From Anderseniella sp963759095 (GTDB lineage: Bacteria; Pseudomonadota; Alphaproteobacteria; Rhizobiales; Aestuariivirgaceae): a stretch of 64,000 nt of DNA. A program made the position numbers and the translations under genes. Positions 28,618 through 38,591 of the stretch are shown here, piece after piece (the first letter of the stretch is position 1; every line of letters starts with the position of its first letter). The DNA is taken from NCBI GenBank assembly GCA_963759095.1, contig CAVWYF010000024.1, positions 1-64,000 of the forward strand, read 5' to 3'. The notes below the pieces were generated by a model. That model worked only from the letters and a program-made list of their open reading frames with translations. It had not been told where the DNA came from and ran no database searches.

Positions 28618-29958
28618 GTGTATATCTTTTCGCAGATCAATGGGGATGCCGGTGACAATACGCTCAACGGTACCTCAGACAACGAACGCATTGACGGTGG
28701 CCTGGGCAATGACGTCATCAATGCAGGCGCAGGCAATGACCTGTTGCTGAGTGGTGGTGCTGACCTTGATTTTGACGGTATTGACATACTCAACGGCCAG
28801 GCTGGTGACGATGTGCTGGTAGCCCAGGGCGGGTTTGCAATCCTGCGCGGCGGCCAGGGCAATGACACGCTGCTGGTCACCAATGAATTCGGCGATCCCG
28901 ATTGGGACTTCGTGCGTGCAGACTATGGTGATGCACCAGCCGGTATTGTAGCCAACCTGACTACGGGCTCACCGACAAGCGGTGGGGTAAATCCGGTAAA
29001 TGTACCCGGTTCTTTTGAGATCGCGGACGGGTTCGGTACCATCGACACCGTCTCCGGCATGGATGTAATCGGCGACAGCGACCACAATGATTTCATTTTT
29101 GTCGATAATAGTTTCAGCAACGGCTTCACAGAAGTACGACTGAGCGAGGGTGATGACTTTGTAGATTTCACCGGCGCGTCCGGCGGCCGACGCATCAGTT
29201 ATAAGAACGCGGAAGACGGCGTGGATGCCAGCCTGGTTAGCCAGAGCGCAACAGACAACAACAGTGTCATTGGCGACCAGATCGGTACGGACACGTTCGT
29301 CAATGCGAACCAGCTGCGCGGATCGGACTTTGATGACATTCTAACAGGTAACGGAGGGAGCAACCGTCTGCGCGGGTCTGGCGGTAACGATCAGATCGAC
29401 GGCGGTGGCGGCATAGACCGCATAGATCATTTTGATTCACCGGGCGGAATTGTAGTTGATCTGAGCGCAGCGACCAATCAGGTTTCTGACGACGGGTTTG
29501 GTACATCGGATTCGGTTGTCAATGTACAGAACGTGCATGGGTCCTACTTTGATGACACGATCACTGGCGACAGTGCCGACAATGAACTGGTTGGCTATAG
29601 TGGTGCAGACACCCTTAACGGCGGGGCCGGCAGTGACACATTGACCGGGGGTGAAGATGCGGACACTTTCGTCATTGATGCTGTATACCCGGTTGAAGAC
29701 ACAATCACTGACTATAATGTGACAGAAGGTGACTTGGTGGATATTTCGGCGATCCTGGATGACGCCTTCTTGCCCGGCAGTCCGGACGTGCATGTGACTA
29801 CCGTGGTGACAGGCGACAACACGGAGGTCTCGGTAGACACAAATGTGTCACCAGGTCAGGATTTCACCCATGTCGTCACCCTTACCGGTGTCACATCGGG
29901 CACCTTTAACTTCATCTATGATGACAGCAATAATGAAGCGTCGGTTACCATTGCCTGA
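28618..29958 (+). CDS. Giant VCBS/RTX surface protein, segment 3 (C-terminus with secretion signal)
   Basis: The C-terminal piece, 446 residues. Coding sequence in this frame extends upstream to about 28503 (SFIGYSFDGQDTIIDLGGG), joining segment 2 if one base is restored. It contains the third type A module (WDFVRADYG, VRLSEGDDFVDF, NANQLRGSDFDD), a final RTX cluster and a terminal DTITDYNVTEGDLVDISAILDD ... FTHVVTLTGV tail. That tail is the pattern of the T1SS C-terminal targeting region found in VCA0849/LapA-like proteins. The ATG given is internal and unlikely to be a true start. The convergent idonate dehydrogenase gene follows after 13 bp. Confidence 0.82.
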   Translation: MYIFSQINGDAGDNTLNGTSDNERIDGGLGNDVINAGAGNDLLLSGGADLDFDGIDILNGQAGDDVLVAQGGFAILRGGQGNDTLLVTNEFGDPDWDFVRADYGDAPAGIVANLTTGSPTSGGVNPVNVPGSFEIADGFGTIDTVSGMDVIGDSDHNDFIFVDNSFSNGFTEVRLSEGDDFVDFTGASGGRRISYKNAEDGVDASLVSQSATDNNSVIGDQIGTDTFVNANQLRGSDFDDILTGNGGSNRLRGSGGNDQIDGGGGIDRIDHFDSPGGIVVDLSAATNQVSDDGFGTSDSVVNVQNVHGSYFDDTITGDSADNELVGYSGADTLNGGAGSDTLTGGEDADTFVIDAVYPVEDTITDYNVTEGDLVDISAILDDAFLPGSPDVHVTTVVTGDNTEVSVDTNVSPGQDFTHVVTLTGVTSGTFNFIYDDSNNEASVTIA

Positions 29959-29971
29959 TTGTGGTTTGCCC

Positions 29972-31009
29972 CTAAACGTTAAATGACAGCTGAACCTTCA
30001 TGGCGCGGGACCGGTCATTGGCCAGTTCGAATGCCTTTACAGCGTCGGCGAGCGGCAGTGTCGCCGAGATCAACGGTTTTACGTCCACTTCCCCGGAACT
30101 AATCAGTTTCACGGCCCCGGAAAACTCCTCGTGGAAGCGGAAGCTGCCGACAAGGTTTATTTCCTTTGCGACCACTATATTCATCGGCACGCTCATGTCG
30201 CCGCCCAGACCCAGTTGCACAATGGTGCCGCGAGGGCGCACAACGGAGAGAGCTGAATGCAGGGCCTTTTCGCTGCCGGAGGCTTCGATGCAGATGTCGA
30301 AGTATCCCTTGTTGGCGGAAAACTGCGCCAGTGCATCCGGTCCACCCGATACATTGATTGTCTTGTCAGCACCAATGCGCGCGGCGAATTCAAGTGCCTG
30401 ATCGGTCAGATCGCACACGACTATTTCCCCGGCACCTGCTTGCCTTGCGGCCAGGATACACAGCGCACCAATCGGTCCGCAGCCGGTTATCAGGACACGC
30501 GTGCCTGCAACCGCGCCTGCCTGCTTTACGGCGTGCAGGCAGACGCTGAACGGCTCTGCCATTGCTGCCTCGCCCGCGCTCACACCGGGCTCGACAGTCT
30601 CGCATTGGGTCTCATCCACCAGCAATTGTTGACGGAACGCGCCCTGAATGTGGGGAAACGGCATGGCGGATCCGTAAAACCGCATGTTCAGGCAGTGATT
30701 GAAATGAGCCTTGTTGCAGTAATCGCAATTGCCACATGGCCTGCTGGGATTGATGGCGACCAGGTCGCCCTCCTTCACCTGGGCGACGCCCGGGCCAACC
30801 GCTTCCACATGACCGGAGACTTCGTGTCCCAGCACCATTGGCTCACGTAGCCGGACCGTGCCGAACCCGCCGTGGTTGTAGTAGTGCAGGTCAGAGCCGC
30901 AAATCCCGCCCGCGGCCATGGCAATGCGAACCTGGCCTTCGCCCGGATCGCCAGCATCCGCCTGTTCAATTCTCAGGTCTCTGGCGGAATGAATTGTGAG
31001 TGTCTGCAC
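29972..31009 (-). CDS. idnD: L-idonate 5-dehydrogenase (zinc-dependent MDR family)
   Basis: A 345-residue zinc alcohol dehydrogenase. The catalytic zinc site is seen in GGICGSDLHYYNHGG and GHEVSGHV, the structural zinc lobe in CGNCDYCNKAHFNHC, and the NAD motif as GCGPIG near residue 175. The YYNHGGFG signature and overall pattern match IdnD, which oxidises L-idonate to 5-keto-D-gluconate. It diverges from the SDR gene at 31089 across 79 bp; IdnD and IdnO are functional partners in the L-idonate pathway. Gluconokinase and 6PGDH 9-10 kb away would complete the route. Another polyol dehydrogenase activity is the main alternative. Confidence 0.82.
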   Translation of the reverse strand: MQTLTIHSARDLRIEQADAGDPGEGQVRIAMAAGGICGSDLHYYNHGGFGTVRLREPMVLGHEVSGHVEAVGPGVAQVKEGDLVAINPSRPCGNCDYCNKAHFNHCLNMRFYGSAMPFPHIQGAFRQQLLVDETQCETVEPGVSAGEAAMAEPFSVCLHAVKQAGAVAGTRVLITGCGPIGALCILAARQAGAGEIVVCDLTDQALEFAARIGADKTINVSGGPDALAQFSANKGYFDICIEASGSEKALHSALSVVRPRGTIVQLGLGGDMSVPMNIVVAKEINLVGSFRFHEEFSGAVKLISSGEVDVKPLISATLPLADAVKAFELANDRSRAMKVQLSFNV

Positions 31010-31088
31010 CTTACGCGGCCTCCGGGGTTGCCGTGCTTACGCACAGCAGTCATTAGTAATTCTCACGCAAGTTTAAGGGACACAGTTG

Positions 31089-31859
31089 ATGAATGTACAA
31101 GACCTTTTTGGGCTTTCCGGCAAACGGGCGCTGATTACCGGTTCCAGCAAGGGCATCGGCTACGCGCTGGCCAGGGGATTGTCGGGCGCGGGCGCGGAAA
31201 TCGTTATCAACGGGCGTGATGCCGGGAGGCTGGATCAGGCCGCTGCCGGGCTCAGGGAAGCCGGCGCGACTGTCTCGACTGCCGTGTTCGATGTCACCGA
31301 TCCTGACGCGGTCAGGGCGGGCGTGGCAAAGGTCGAGGCGGAAGCTGGTGCGATTGACATTCTCATCAACAATGCCGGCATGCAGCATCGCACCCCGCTG
31401 GAAGATTTTCCCGATGATGCATGGGATATGCTCATGCGCACCAATCTCAATTCGGTGTTCAATGTCGGCAAGGCTGTCGCCAACCACATGATCGAGCGCA
31501 AGCAGGGCAAGATCATCAATATCTGTTCGGTACAGACCGCCCTGGCGCGGCCCGGTATTGCGCCCTATGTGGCATCGAAGGGCGCTGTGGCAAACCTCAC
31601 CAAGGGCATGTGCACCGACTGGGCAAAGTACGGGCTCCAGGTGAACGGCCTGGCGCCGGGGTATTTCGAAACCGAGCTTACCGAAGCGCTGGTTGCGGAT
31701 GAGGAATTTTCCGCCTGGCTGTCAAACCGTACGCCTGCCGGGCGCTGGGGCAAGGTCGATGAACTGGTGGGCGCGGCAGTGTTCCTGTCGTCTGACTCAG
31801 CCAGTTTCGTCAACGGCCACATCCTGTATGTGGACGGCGGCATCACGGCCTGCCTTTAA
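31089..31859 (+). CDS. idnO: Gluconate 5-dehydrogenase-like SDR
   Basis: A 256-residue classical short-chain dehydrogenase. It has the cofactor motif TGSSKGIG at residues about 18-25, NNAG near residue 90, catalytic Ser in ICSVQT, and the Tyr-Lys pair in YVASKGAV. DGGITA lies near the C-terminus. The pattern fits the gluconate 5-dehydrogenase (IdnO/GNO) group, which reduces 5-ketogluconate to gluconate. The ATG at 31089 is preferred over the adjoining TTG; an AAGGGA ribosome site precedes it. It ends 3 bp before the convergent AroE-like gene. Confidence 0.82.
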   Translation: MNVQDLFGLSGKRALITGSSKGIGYALARGLSGAGAEIVINGRDAGRLDQAAAGLREAGATVSTAVFDVTDPDAVRAGVAKVEAEAGAIDILINNAGMQHRTPLEDFPDDAWDMLMRTNLNSVFNVGKAVANHMIERKQGKIINICSVQTALARPGIAPYVASKGAVANLTKGMCTDWAKYGLQVNGLAPGYFETELTEALVADEEFSAWLSNRTPAGRWGKVDELVGAAVFLSSDSASFVNGHILYVDGGITACL

Positions 31860-31862
31860 GTA

Positions 31863-32699
31863 TTAGTCTTCAGGCCGCAGACCAGACAGCTTTTGCAACG
31901 CTGATGGCTTGTCGACTTCACGGCCGGTGTAGGCTTCGAAACTGCCGATGGCCATATGGCAGAACAGGTCGAAGCCGGTCAGGCATTCAAGGCCTGCTGC
32001 ACGGCAGGTTTTCAGGAACGCCGTGTTGGTAGGGGTGTAGACGGCATCAAATGCCCAGTTCTGCGACCCGATATGGTGTGCATCGAAAGCCATGCCGGGC
32101 GCGTGGTCCATGCCGAGGGCGGTTGCGTTGACCAGGCCGTCAGCAGTGTTGACTGCGGTGTTGGCCTGGTCCGGTGAAATGGCTTGGGCCGGCCCGCCGC
32201 ATTCATCTGCAAGCTGCCCTGCCTTTCCGGGTTCAACATCCCAGATCGAGATGCTTGTGGCACCAAGGTCTGCCAGCGCGAACACCAGTGCACGCGCCAC
32301 ACCGCCGGCACCCGCCATGGCGACCCTGCCTGGAGACGTATCGGCCATGCCAGCGCGCCATGCTGAAATGAAACCGGTGAAGTCTGTGTTGTGGCCACTC
32401 AGCGGCGGTCCGAAAACCAGTGTATTACCAGCGCCCAACCGGGCAATTTCAGGTAGTAGGGCATCCCCTGCATAACGGGCGGCGTGGGTCTTGTAGGGAT
32501 GGGTAACGGTAACGCCGGACCAGTTGCGTGCCTTCAGATCGTCGACTGTTGCATCGAAGTGAAAATCTGCAATGCCATCCGTGTCGATCAACTCGAACTG
32601 CAGTTGGATGCCGGCTGCATCGCACAGCAGTCTGAGCGCACGCGGCAGGCGGGTCTTCTGAATATGAGAGCCGATCAGCCCAGCGGTCAGTTTGTCCAT
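31863..32699 (-). CDS. Shikimate dehydrogenase-like (AroE family), atypical substrate site
   Basis: A 278-residue member of the AroE/YdiB family. The catalytic Lys (VTHPYK) and Asp (GHNTD) are kept, and GAGGVARA binds the nucleotide. In contrast, the N-terminal substrate loop, normally with a Ser-x-Ser pair that holds the shikimate carboxylate, reads GSHIQKTRLP. This suggests a different substrate. It is the last gene of the TRAP-enolase-PhyH operon, 10 bp after PhyH, which points to a catabolic role with a cyclic or open-chain hydroxyacid rather than aromatic biosynthesis. The ATG at 32699 is chosen because upstream in-frame codons overlap the PhyH gene and are unlike the family. Confidence 0.78.
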   Translation of the reverse strand: MDKLTAGLIGSHIQKTRLPRALRLLCDAAGIQLQFELIDTDGIADFHFDATVDDLKARNWSGVTVTHPYKTHAARYAGDALLPEIARLGAGNTLVFGPPLSGHNTDFTGFISAWRAGMADTSPGRVAMAGAGGVARALVFALADLGATSISIWDVEPGKAGQLADECGGPAQAISPDQANTAVNTADGLVNATALGMDHAPGMAFDAHHIGSQNWAFDAVYTPTNTAFLKTCRAAGLECLTGFDLFCHMAIGSFEAYTGREVDKPSALQKLSGLRPED

Positions 32700-32709
32700 G
32701 GAGTGGTCG

Positions 32710-33594
32710 TCACATGACTGTATCGAAGGCACGCTTTTGCGCCGTTGACTGTATTTCGTAGATAGACCCGGTCTTGGTCGGCTGCGGCTGTGGGATGCGG
32801 ACCGGCACGTCAGCAAGCCGTGGGGTTATGGTGCCGGACCCACACAACAGCTTTTCGTCATACTCCTCCAGCGACGGCCATGGTGTCATGGCACCCATGA
32901 CCGGGTAGGCATCTGCCGCCATGATTTCATAGAGCAGCAGCATTCTGTCACGATCCGACCGGTTGAGGTCCGAGCCATGCACCGTGCGCGCGTGGTGGAT
33001 CGACATGGAACCGCGCGGCCCGGTCAGCTTGACCGCGTCCTTCAGGTCGAGGCCGGATTTTTCAAGGTCCATGGCACCGGCAAATACGCCATTTGAGTGA
33101 TGGTCAAAAACGTCGCCCTTGTGGGTGCCCGGAAACACCATCAGGGGCCCGTTGTCCGGGCCCACATCATTGAGCAAGATGCCCACCGCCAGCACATCGT
33201 CATTGGTGTGCGGGTAGAAAGCCCAGTCCTGATGCCATTCAACGGCCGCGCCATATTCGGCGGATTTCATGTTGAGTTTTGACGTGTGCAGACGCAGGTC
33301 CTTACCGAGCAGGTCGCGCACCGGTGCCAGCACATGATCTGATCGCATCAGGTTGGCAAACACCTCGGAAATGGTGTGCGGCAGCTTGATCCGGCGCAAT
33401 CTGGGATTGTCCTGCGTGTGGGTGTCTTCGAGGTCGAGCCGGTCATTTGATGCGCTCAGATGAGCTGCTTCTTCGCGGAATTTTTCGATTTCGGCGATGC
33501 ACTTGTCGATCTCGGTGTCCGGAATCCGTGATTTCAGCATCAGATAGCCATTGTCGCGATAAAACTGTACCTGGTTTTCGTTCAGAGTTTCCAT
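32710..33594 (-). CDS. Phytanoyl-CoA dioxygenase family protein (PhyH)
   Basis: A 294-residue Fe(II)/2-oxoglutarate-dependent oxygenase. The iron ligands are visible: HxD in VEWHQDW near residue 115, and the distal His in the SIHHARTVHGSD region; the Arg that holds 2-oxoglutarate follows (RDRMLLLYE). PhyH enzymes hydroxylate small molecules, including acids and osmolytes. A GGGAGG ribosome site precedes the ATG at 33594. It lies 19 bp downstream of the enolase-superfamily gene and upstream of the AroE-like gene in one operon. An oxygenase in a sugar-acid operon is uncommon; its substrate is unknown. Confidence 0.82.
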   Translation of the reverse strand: METLNENQVQFYRDNGYLMLKSRIPDTEIDKCIAEIEKFREEAAHLSASNDRLDLEDTHTQDNPRLRRIKLPHTISEVFANLMRSDHVLAPVRDLLGKDLRLHTSKLNMKSAEYGAAVEWHQDWAFYPHTNDDVLAVGILLNDVGPDNGPLMVFPGTHKGDVFDHHSNGVFAGAMDLEKSGLDLKDAVKLTGPRGSMSIHHARTVHGSDLNRSDRDRMLLLYEIMAADAYPVMGAMTPWPSLEEYDEKLLCGSGTITPRLADVPVRIPQPQPTKTGSIYEIQSTAQKRAFDTVM

Positions 33595-33613
33595 AACATC
33601 ACTTCCTCCCACT

Positions 33614-34711
<1,098 letters not shown>

Positions 34712-34736
34712 CAATACCTCCGAACGGCGAGCGGGT

Positions 34737-36365
34737 TTACAGGAAGACCGTGGTGATTTCCGGGACCAGCAGGATAATCATCAGAATGAATACCTGCATG
34801 GCGATGAACGGCAGGAAGCCACGGAAAATATCCGGCAGCGTGATATGCGGCGGCGCCACGGACTTGAGATAGAACGCAGCCGGCCCGAACGGTGGCGACA
34901 GGAAGCTGACCTGCATGTTGACGCAGAACAATATGCCGAACCAGACGCGCACCATGGTGCTGGAGTCCAGTCCTCCAGTGAGGCCGAGTTCTTCGATCGG
35001 CAGCTTCAAAACGATGGGCAGGAACACAGGCATCACCAGCAGCACAATGCCTGTCCAGTCCATGAAAGCGCCGAGGAACAGGAAGATCACCATCATGAAC
35101 AGCAGTACACCCATGGTCGGCAGGTCATAGCCGACAATCAGGTTGGCGACATAGGTCGGTCCGCCGGCAATGGTATAGGCACCGGCGAGTGCGGTGGCAC
35201 CAAACGTCACCCAGATGATGGTGCCGGTGGATTTGAAGGTGCGCATGGAGGCTTCGCGCAGCAGGTTGATTGAAAATTCTCCGCGTATCCAGATCAGAAA
35301 CAGTACGGCAAGCGAGCCCATGGCGGCTGCTTCGGTGATGCCGGTGATGCCGCCATAGATCGACCCGAGCACGACGAACACAACCAGCATGGGAGCGACC
35401 ATTCCCTTGCCCTTGGCCCACGCTGTCTTTGCAACGTTGATGCCGACGACGAAGTAAATGAAGGCCATGCAAATCAGGGTGATGGTGAGATATTGATAAA
35501 GGGTAGCGTTGTCGATCAGGCGGGTGTTGCCGTCGATCATCTTCTCATTGAACTGGCTGCCGATGGTCAGGTACAGCCATCTTGCCACGATCAGGGCAGA
35601 CCCGACGCCGGCCAATAGAAACAGTAAAGTGCTGCCATAGAGCGCCTTTTCCTTGCCGGTCATGTCATCAGGCGACGGTTCCGGCAATGGCGCCAGTTCG
35701 GGGTTCATGCGGGTGCGCACCAGAATGTAGATGATGTAGCAGCCGGCCAGCATGAAGCCGGGCAGGAAAGCCGCCTTGAACAACGCATGGATCGAGGTCT
35801 CGGTAATCAGGCCATAGAAGATCAGGACAATGGATGGCGGGATCATGGTGCCAAGCGAGCCGGATGCGCAGATGGTGCCGATGGCGAGGTTCTGATTGTA
35901 GCCCAGGCGCAGCATCTGCGGCAGGGCAATCAGGCCGAGCAGGACAACTTCACCGCCGATAATGCCGGACATGGCGGCCATGACAATGGCCATGATGGCG
36001 GTTACCACGGCGATACCGCCGCGCGTGCGTGACATCCACTGGCTGAGTGATGAGTACATGTCCTTGGCGATACCGGAGCGCTCCAGCAGTGTTGCCATGA
36101 AGATGAACAACGGTACCGATACGAGGACATAATTGGTTGTGATGCCATATAGTCGCTGGGCCAGGATGTTCATCGGGCCGCTGCCGAAATTGCCGGTCAG
36201 TACGCCGGTGCCGAAGCTGAACGGATCCGTCAGCAAGGTCGGTTCAAATTTGAGCACCATGACCACAACGGCCAGAAAGCCCGAAGCAAAGCCCAGCGGC
36301 ATGCCGATGGCCAGCAGGAACAACATGCCCAGCAGCAGAATCAGCGAGATTGTCGCGATATCCAT
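34737..36365 (-). CDS. dctM: TRAP transporter large permease (DctM)
   Basis: A 542-residue inner-membrane protein with about twelve to fourteen hydrophobic segments. DctM signatures are clear: SVPLFIFMATLLERSGIA, AAMSGIIGGEVVLLGL, GTICASGSLGTMIPPSIVLIFYG and, in the second half, GGITGITEAAAMGSLAV. The length exceeds the usual 425-450 because of an added segment around residues 230-310 that contains extra hydrophobic helices. It moves the substrate with sodium ions. It follows dctQ by 11 bp. Confidence 0.93.
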   Translation of the reverse strand: MDIATISLILLLGMLFLLAIGMPLGFASGFLAVVVMVLKFEPTLLTDPFSFGTGVLTGNFGSGPMNILAQRLYGITTNYVLVSVPLFIFMATLLERSGIAKDMYSSLSQWMSRTRGGIAVVTAIMAIVMAAMSGIIGGEVVLLGLIALPQMLRLGYNQNLAIGTICASGSLGTMIPPSIVLIFYGLITETSIHALFKAAFLPGFMLAGCYIIYILVRTRMNPELAPLPEPSPDDMTGKEKALYGSTLLFLLAGVGSALIVARWLYLTIGSQFNEKMIDGNTRLIDNATLYQYLTITLICMAFIYFVVGINVAKTAWAKGKGMVAPMLVVFVVLGSIYGGITGITEAAAMGSLAVLFLIWIRGEFSINLLREASMRTFKSTGTIIWVTFGATALAGAYTIAGGPTYVANLIVGYDLPTMGVLLFMMVIFLFLGAFMDWTGIVLLVMPVFLPIVLKLPIEELGLTGGLDSSTMVRVWFGILFCVNMQVSFLSPPFGPAAFYLKSVAPPHITLPDIFRGFLPFIAMQVFILMIILLVPEITTVFL

Positions 36366-36376
36366 GACTGTCGCCC

Positions 36377-37174
36377 CTAGTCTTTTGGCTTTGGTGGATT
36401 GCCGGACAGTATCTCGTCAGGCATGTTCACCTTTTTAAGTTGAGCTGCTTCTTCGGCGACTTCATCCAGTTCTACGTGGGGAACCGGTGTTTTGTTGAAA
36501 TCCCGGAACAGACCGACCATCACAATGACGACCGACATAAACAGGAACACCCCGATGCCGAACTGCCATTTCAGTGGCACGACGTGTCCTTCGGGCGGGT
36601 CGATGAACAGATTGTATGCCGCCGTCAGTGCAAGTCCTGTAATCAGGACGGTCACAAAGACATCGAAAGACTTGCGCACCCAGGCAACCGACGGCCAGTC
36701 CCGAATGAGATTGGAAGTCGCCTGCAAGGCCAGGAACAAAAGCATTGTCAGCACCAGCGGCTTGATGGTTGCCGGTATTGGCGGATCATAGGCTGTGCCA
36801 AAAGTCTCCCAGCGCAGGAACTTGGCTTTCGATTCTCCGAACCCTCCCCACACAACTGCGAATGCAAAGACTGATACGCAAACGGTCGACAACACGTCAA
36901 ATGCCTGGCGCAGCCAGAGCGGTGCCATGTCGTAGATGATGAAGATGCGGATATGGCTGCGTTGCTGCATGGCATACAGGCCGGCAGACAGATAGATGCC
37001 GCCGGCGACCCACAGAGACATTTCGTTTACCCACAGCGTGGCAGCGGCAAAGAAGTAGCGCATCACCACTTCGTACAAGATGATAAGAACAATGAAGAAC
37101 GGAGCCCACATTGCGATGCGGCTGAAACTCCAGGTGAGCAGGTCCAGCGGACCTGTTCGTTCGTGTTCGATCAT
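36377..37174 (-). CDS. dctQ: TRAP transporter small permease (DctQ)
   Basis: A 265-residue membrane protein, longer than typical DctQ (about 160-200 residues). The N-terminal half has the classic four segments with YEVVMRYFF and GGIYLSAGLYAMQQRSHIRI, the DctQ landmark. Two further hydrophobic segments and a charged C-terminal tail (VPHVELDEVAEEAAQLKK) follow. It couples with DctM, whose gene starts 11 bp downstream. A 127-bp gap with a hairpin separates it from dctP. Confidence 0.9.
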   Translation of the reverse strand: MIEHERTGPLDLLTWSFSRIAMWAPFFIVLIILYEVVMRYFFAAATLWVNEMSLWVAGGIYLSAGLYAMQQRSHIRIFIIYDMAPLWLRQAFDVLSTVCVSVFAFAVVWGGFGESKAKFLRWETFGTAYDPPIPATIKPLVLTMLLFLALQATSNLIRDWPSVAWVRKSFDVFVTVLITGLALTAAYNLFIDPPEGHVVPLKWQFGIGVFLFMSVVIVMVGLFRDFNKTPVPHVELDEVAEEAAQLKKVNMPDEILSGNPPKPKD

Positions 37175-37263
37175 GTGTTCAAGCTCCCATCAACCCCCGA
37201 ATTTCCCCTTTCGAACCATCAGTGCCGCAAGGTTGGCAATGGTGGTTGGAAAGATGAAGTTGA

Positions 37264-37286
37264 GGCGGCTCCCTAAAGGAGCCGCC
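37264..37286 (-). terminator. Hairpin between dctP and dctQ
   Basis: A perfect 9-bp GC-rich stem (GGCGGCTCC with GGAGCCGCC) and a 5-nt loop lie 15 bp after the dctP stop. There is no U tract on the transcript. It fits a processing or partial-termination signal that raises dctP over dctQM expression. Confidence 0.6.
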
Positions 37287-37301
37287 CTGTGATGTTTCAG
37301 G

Positions 37302-38324
37302 TTACTTGGCCAGGCCGAGCTGGCGCAGGTATTTCAGGTGCGCTTCAACCAGATCCTTGGCTTCCGGTGTGGTTGCAAACTCGGGCCAGGTTGCCTGGGC
37401 TGCATCACGGAACTTCTGCAGTTCTTCAGGTGACCACTGGGACAGGGTAACCCCTTTTTCGCGCAGTGTTGCGGCTGCTTCGGCATTCTTCTTTTCGAAT
37501 GTCAGGGCAGTGCGCAGAGCCAGTGCTTCCATGGTAACCTTCATGATGCGCTGGTGGTGTGCCGGCATGGCGTCGAACTTGGCCTTGTTGCAGGCCAGGT
37601 GATCTGACGGCATGGAGTGGAAGCCCGGATAGTTTGCGTACTTCACGATGTCATACAGACCAAGGCCGACATTGTTGGCGAGACCGGACGCATCCGCTCC
37701 GTCAATGATGCCTGACTCAAGTGCGGTAAAGATTTCAGTGAAGTCCATCACGATGGGCTTGGCACCGAGCTTTTCAAAAATCTTGGTTTCCATGCCGGGA
37801 GGGGAACGGAATTTCCAGTCCTTGAAATCGGATACCTGGGTGATCGGCTTGCCGGACGCAAATGACTCCTGCCCGTAAACCCACCAGCCGATCAGCTCCA
37901 TGTCAAACTTGTTGTACAGCTTCTGCGCCGCATCAAGGCCACCGCCATAGTACAGCCATGACAGCTGCTGGTAAGGTGTTTCATAGCCGCCCATGATGTC
38001 GCCGACAAACTGGAATGCCGGGTTCTTGCCGGTCTGGTATGAGCCACCGGTCATGTCGCAATCAAGAATGCCTGTTGCTGCGGCATCGAAGGTTTCAACT
38101 GACTTCACAACGGAAGACGAGTAGAACATTTCCACTTGGATTTCGCCGTTCGACATTTTCTGAATGTCGTCGACATATTGAGCGGCAAGCTTGCCTGATG
38201 GTGTTTCAGGCGCATAGTGCGTCTGGATACGCAGTTTGGTTTCTGCTGCGCTGGCAACGGCACTGAGGCCAGTGGCCAGCAGAGCTGCAGTGGCGACGCC
38301 GGCAAGTATATTTTTCATCAACAT
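37302..38324 (-). CDS. dctP: TRAP transporter solute-binding protein (DctP)
   Basis: A 340-residue periplasmic binding protein. The signal peptide ends at ASAAE, and LRIQTHYAPETPSGKLA starts the mature fold. The core has KFRSPPGMETKIFEKLGAKPIVMDFTEIFTALESG, in which the Arg binds the substrate carboxylate, and IDGADASG. Three in-frame ATGs crowd the start; the middle one (38324) has the best distance from GGAGG. It is the first gene of the dctPQM-enolase-PhyH-AroE operon and diverges from the FadR-type regulator. A sugar acid is the probable substrate, given the neighbours. Confidence 0.92.
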   Translation of the reverse strand: MLMKNILAGVATAALLATGLSAVASAAETKLRIQTHYAPETPSGKLAAQYVDDIQKMSNGEIQVEMFYSSSVVKSVETFDAAATGILDCDMTGGSYQTGKNPAFQFVGDIMGGYETPYQQLSWLYYGGGLDAAQKLYNKFDMELIGWWVYGQESFASGKPITQVSDFKDWKFRSPPGMETKIFEKLGAKPIVMDFTEIFTALESGIIDGADASGLANNVGLGLYDIVKYANYPGFHSMPSDHLACNKAKFDAMPAHHQRIMKVTMEALALRTALTFEKKNAEAAATLREKGVTLSQWSPEELQKFRDAAQATWPEFATTPEAKDLVEAHLKYLRQLGLAK

Positions 38325-38478
38325 AAGCATTTCCTCCGTGTGTATGGCCGCCCCTCTGGCTGACCATCTTGTTAGTGCGTGATTTCAGATCTTTGATGCC
38401 TGAACGCCGAAGTTGACCGGTTATGCCGGCTCCCTCTTGTTTTCAACGATACGGCGCATATCAGGGACTGGCAATATA

Positions 38479-38495
38479 GGATTGTCTGACAATCC
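38479..38495. promoter_or_regulatory. Putative FadR-type operator, distal copy
   Basis: A 17-bp near-perfect palindrome, GGATTGTCTGACAATCC, lies in the divergent region between dctP and the regulator gene. Its 13-bp core ATTGTCTGACAAT recurs at 38592-38604, and the form TTGT-nnn-ACAA is that expected of FadR-branch GntR regulators. It is 155 bp upstream of the dctP start, so it could control dctP transcription. Confidence 0.7.
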
Positions 38496-38591
38496 GACGG
38501 TTTTTCGATAATTGCTTTCCTGCAATAACACAACTAATCTTGCCTTGTTGCAGGCATGGTTGGCGCATGCGCACAGTTGCCCGAAGCAGAA

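Noticed and set aside
19560..29793. Many open frames on the minus strand opposite the giant RTX gene
   Set aside because: They mirror the repetitive, high-GC codon pattern of the real gene, lack ribosome sites and have low-complexity Ser/Pro-rich or His-rich sequences unlike any family.
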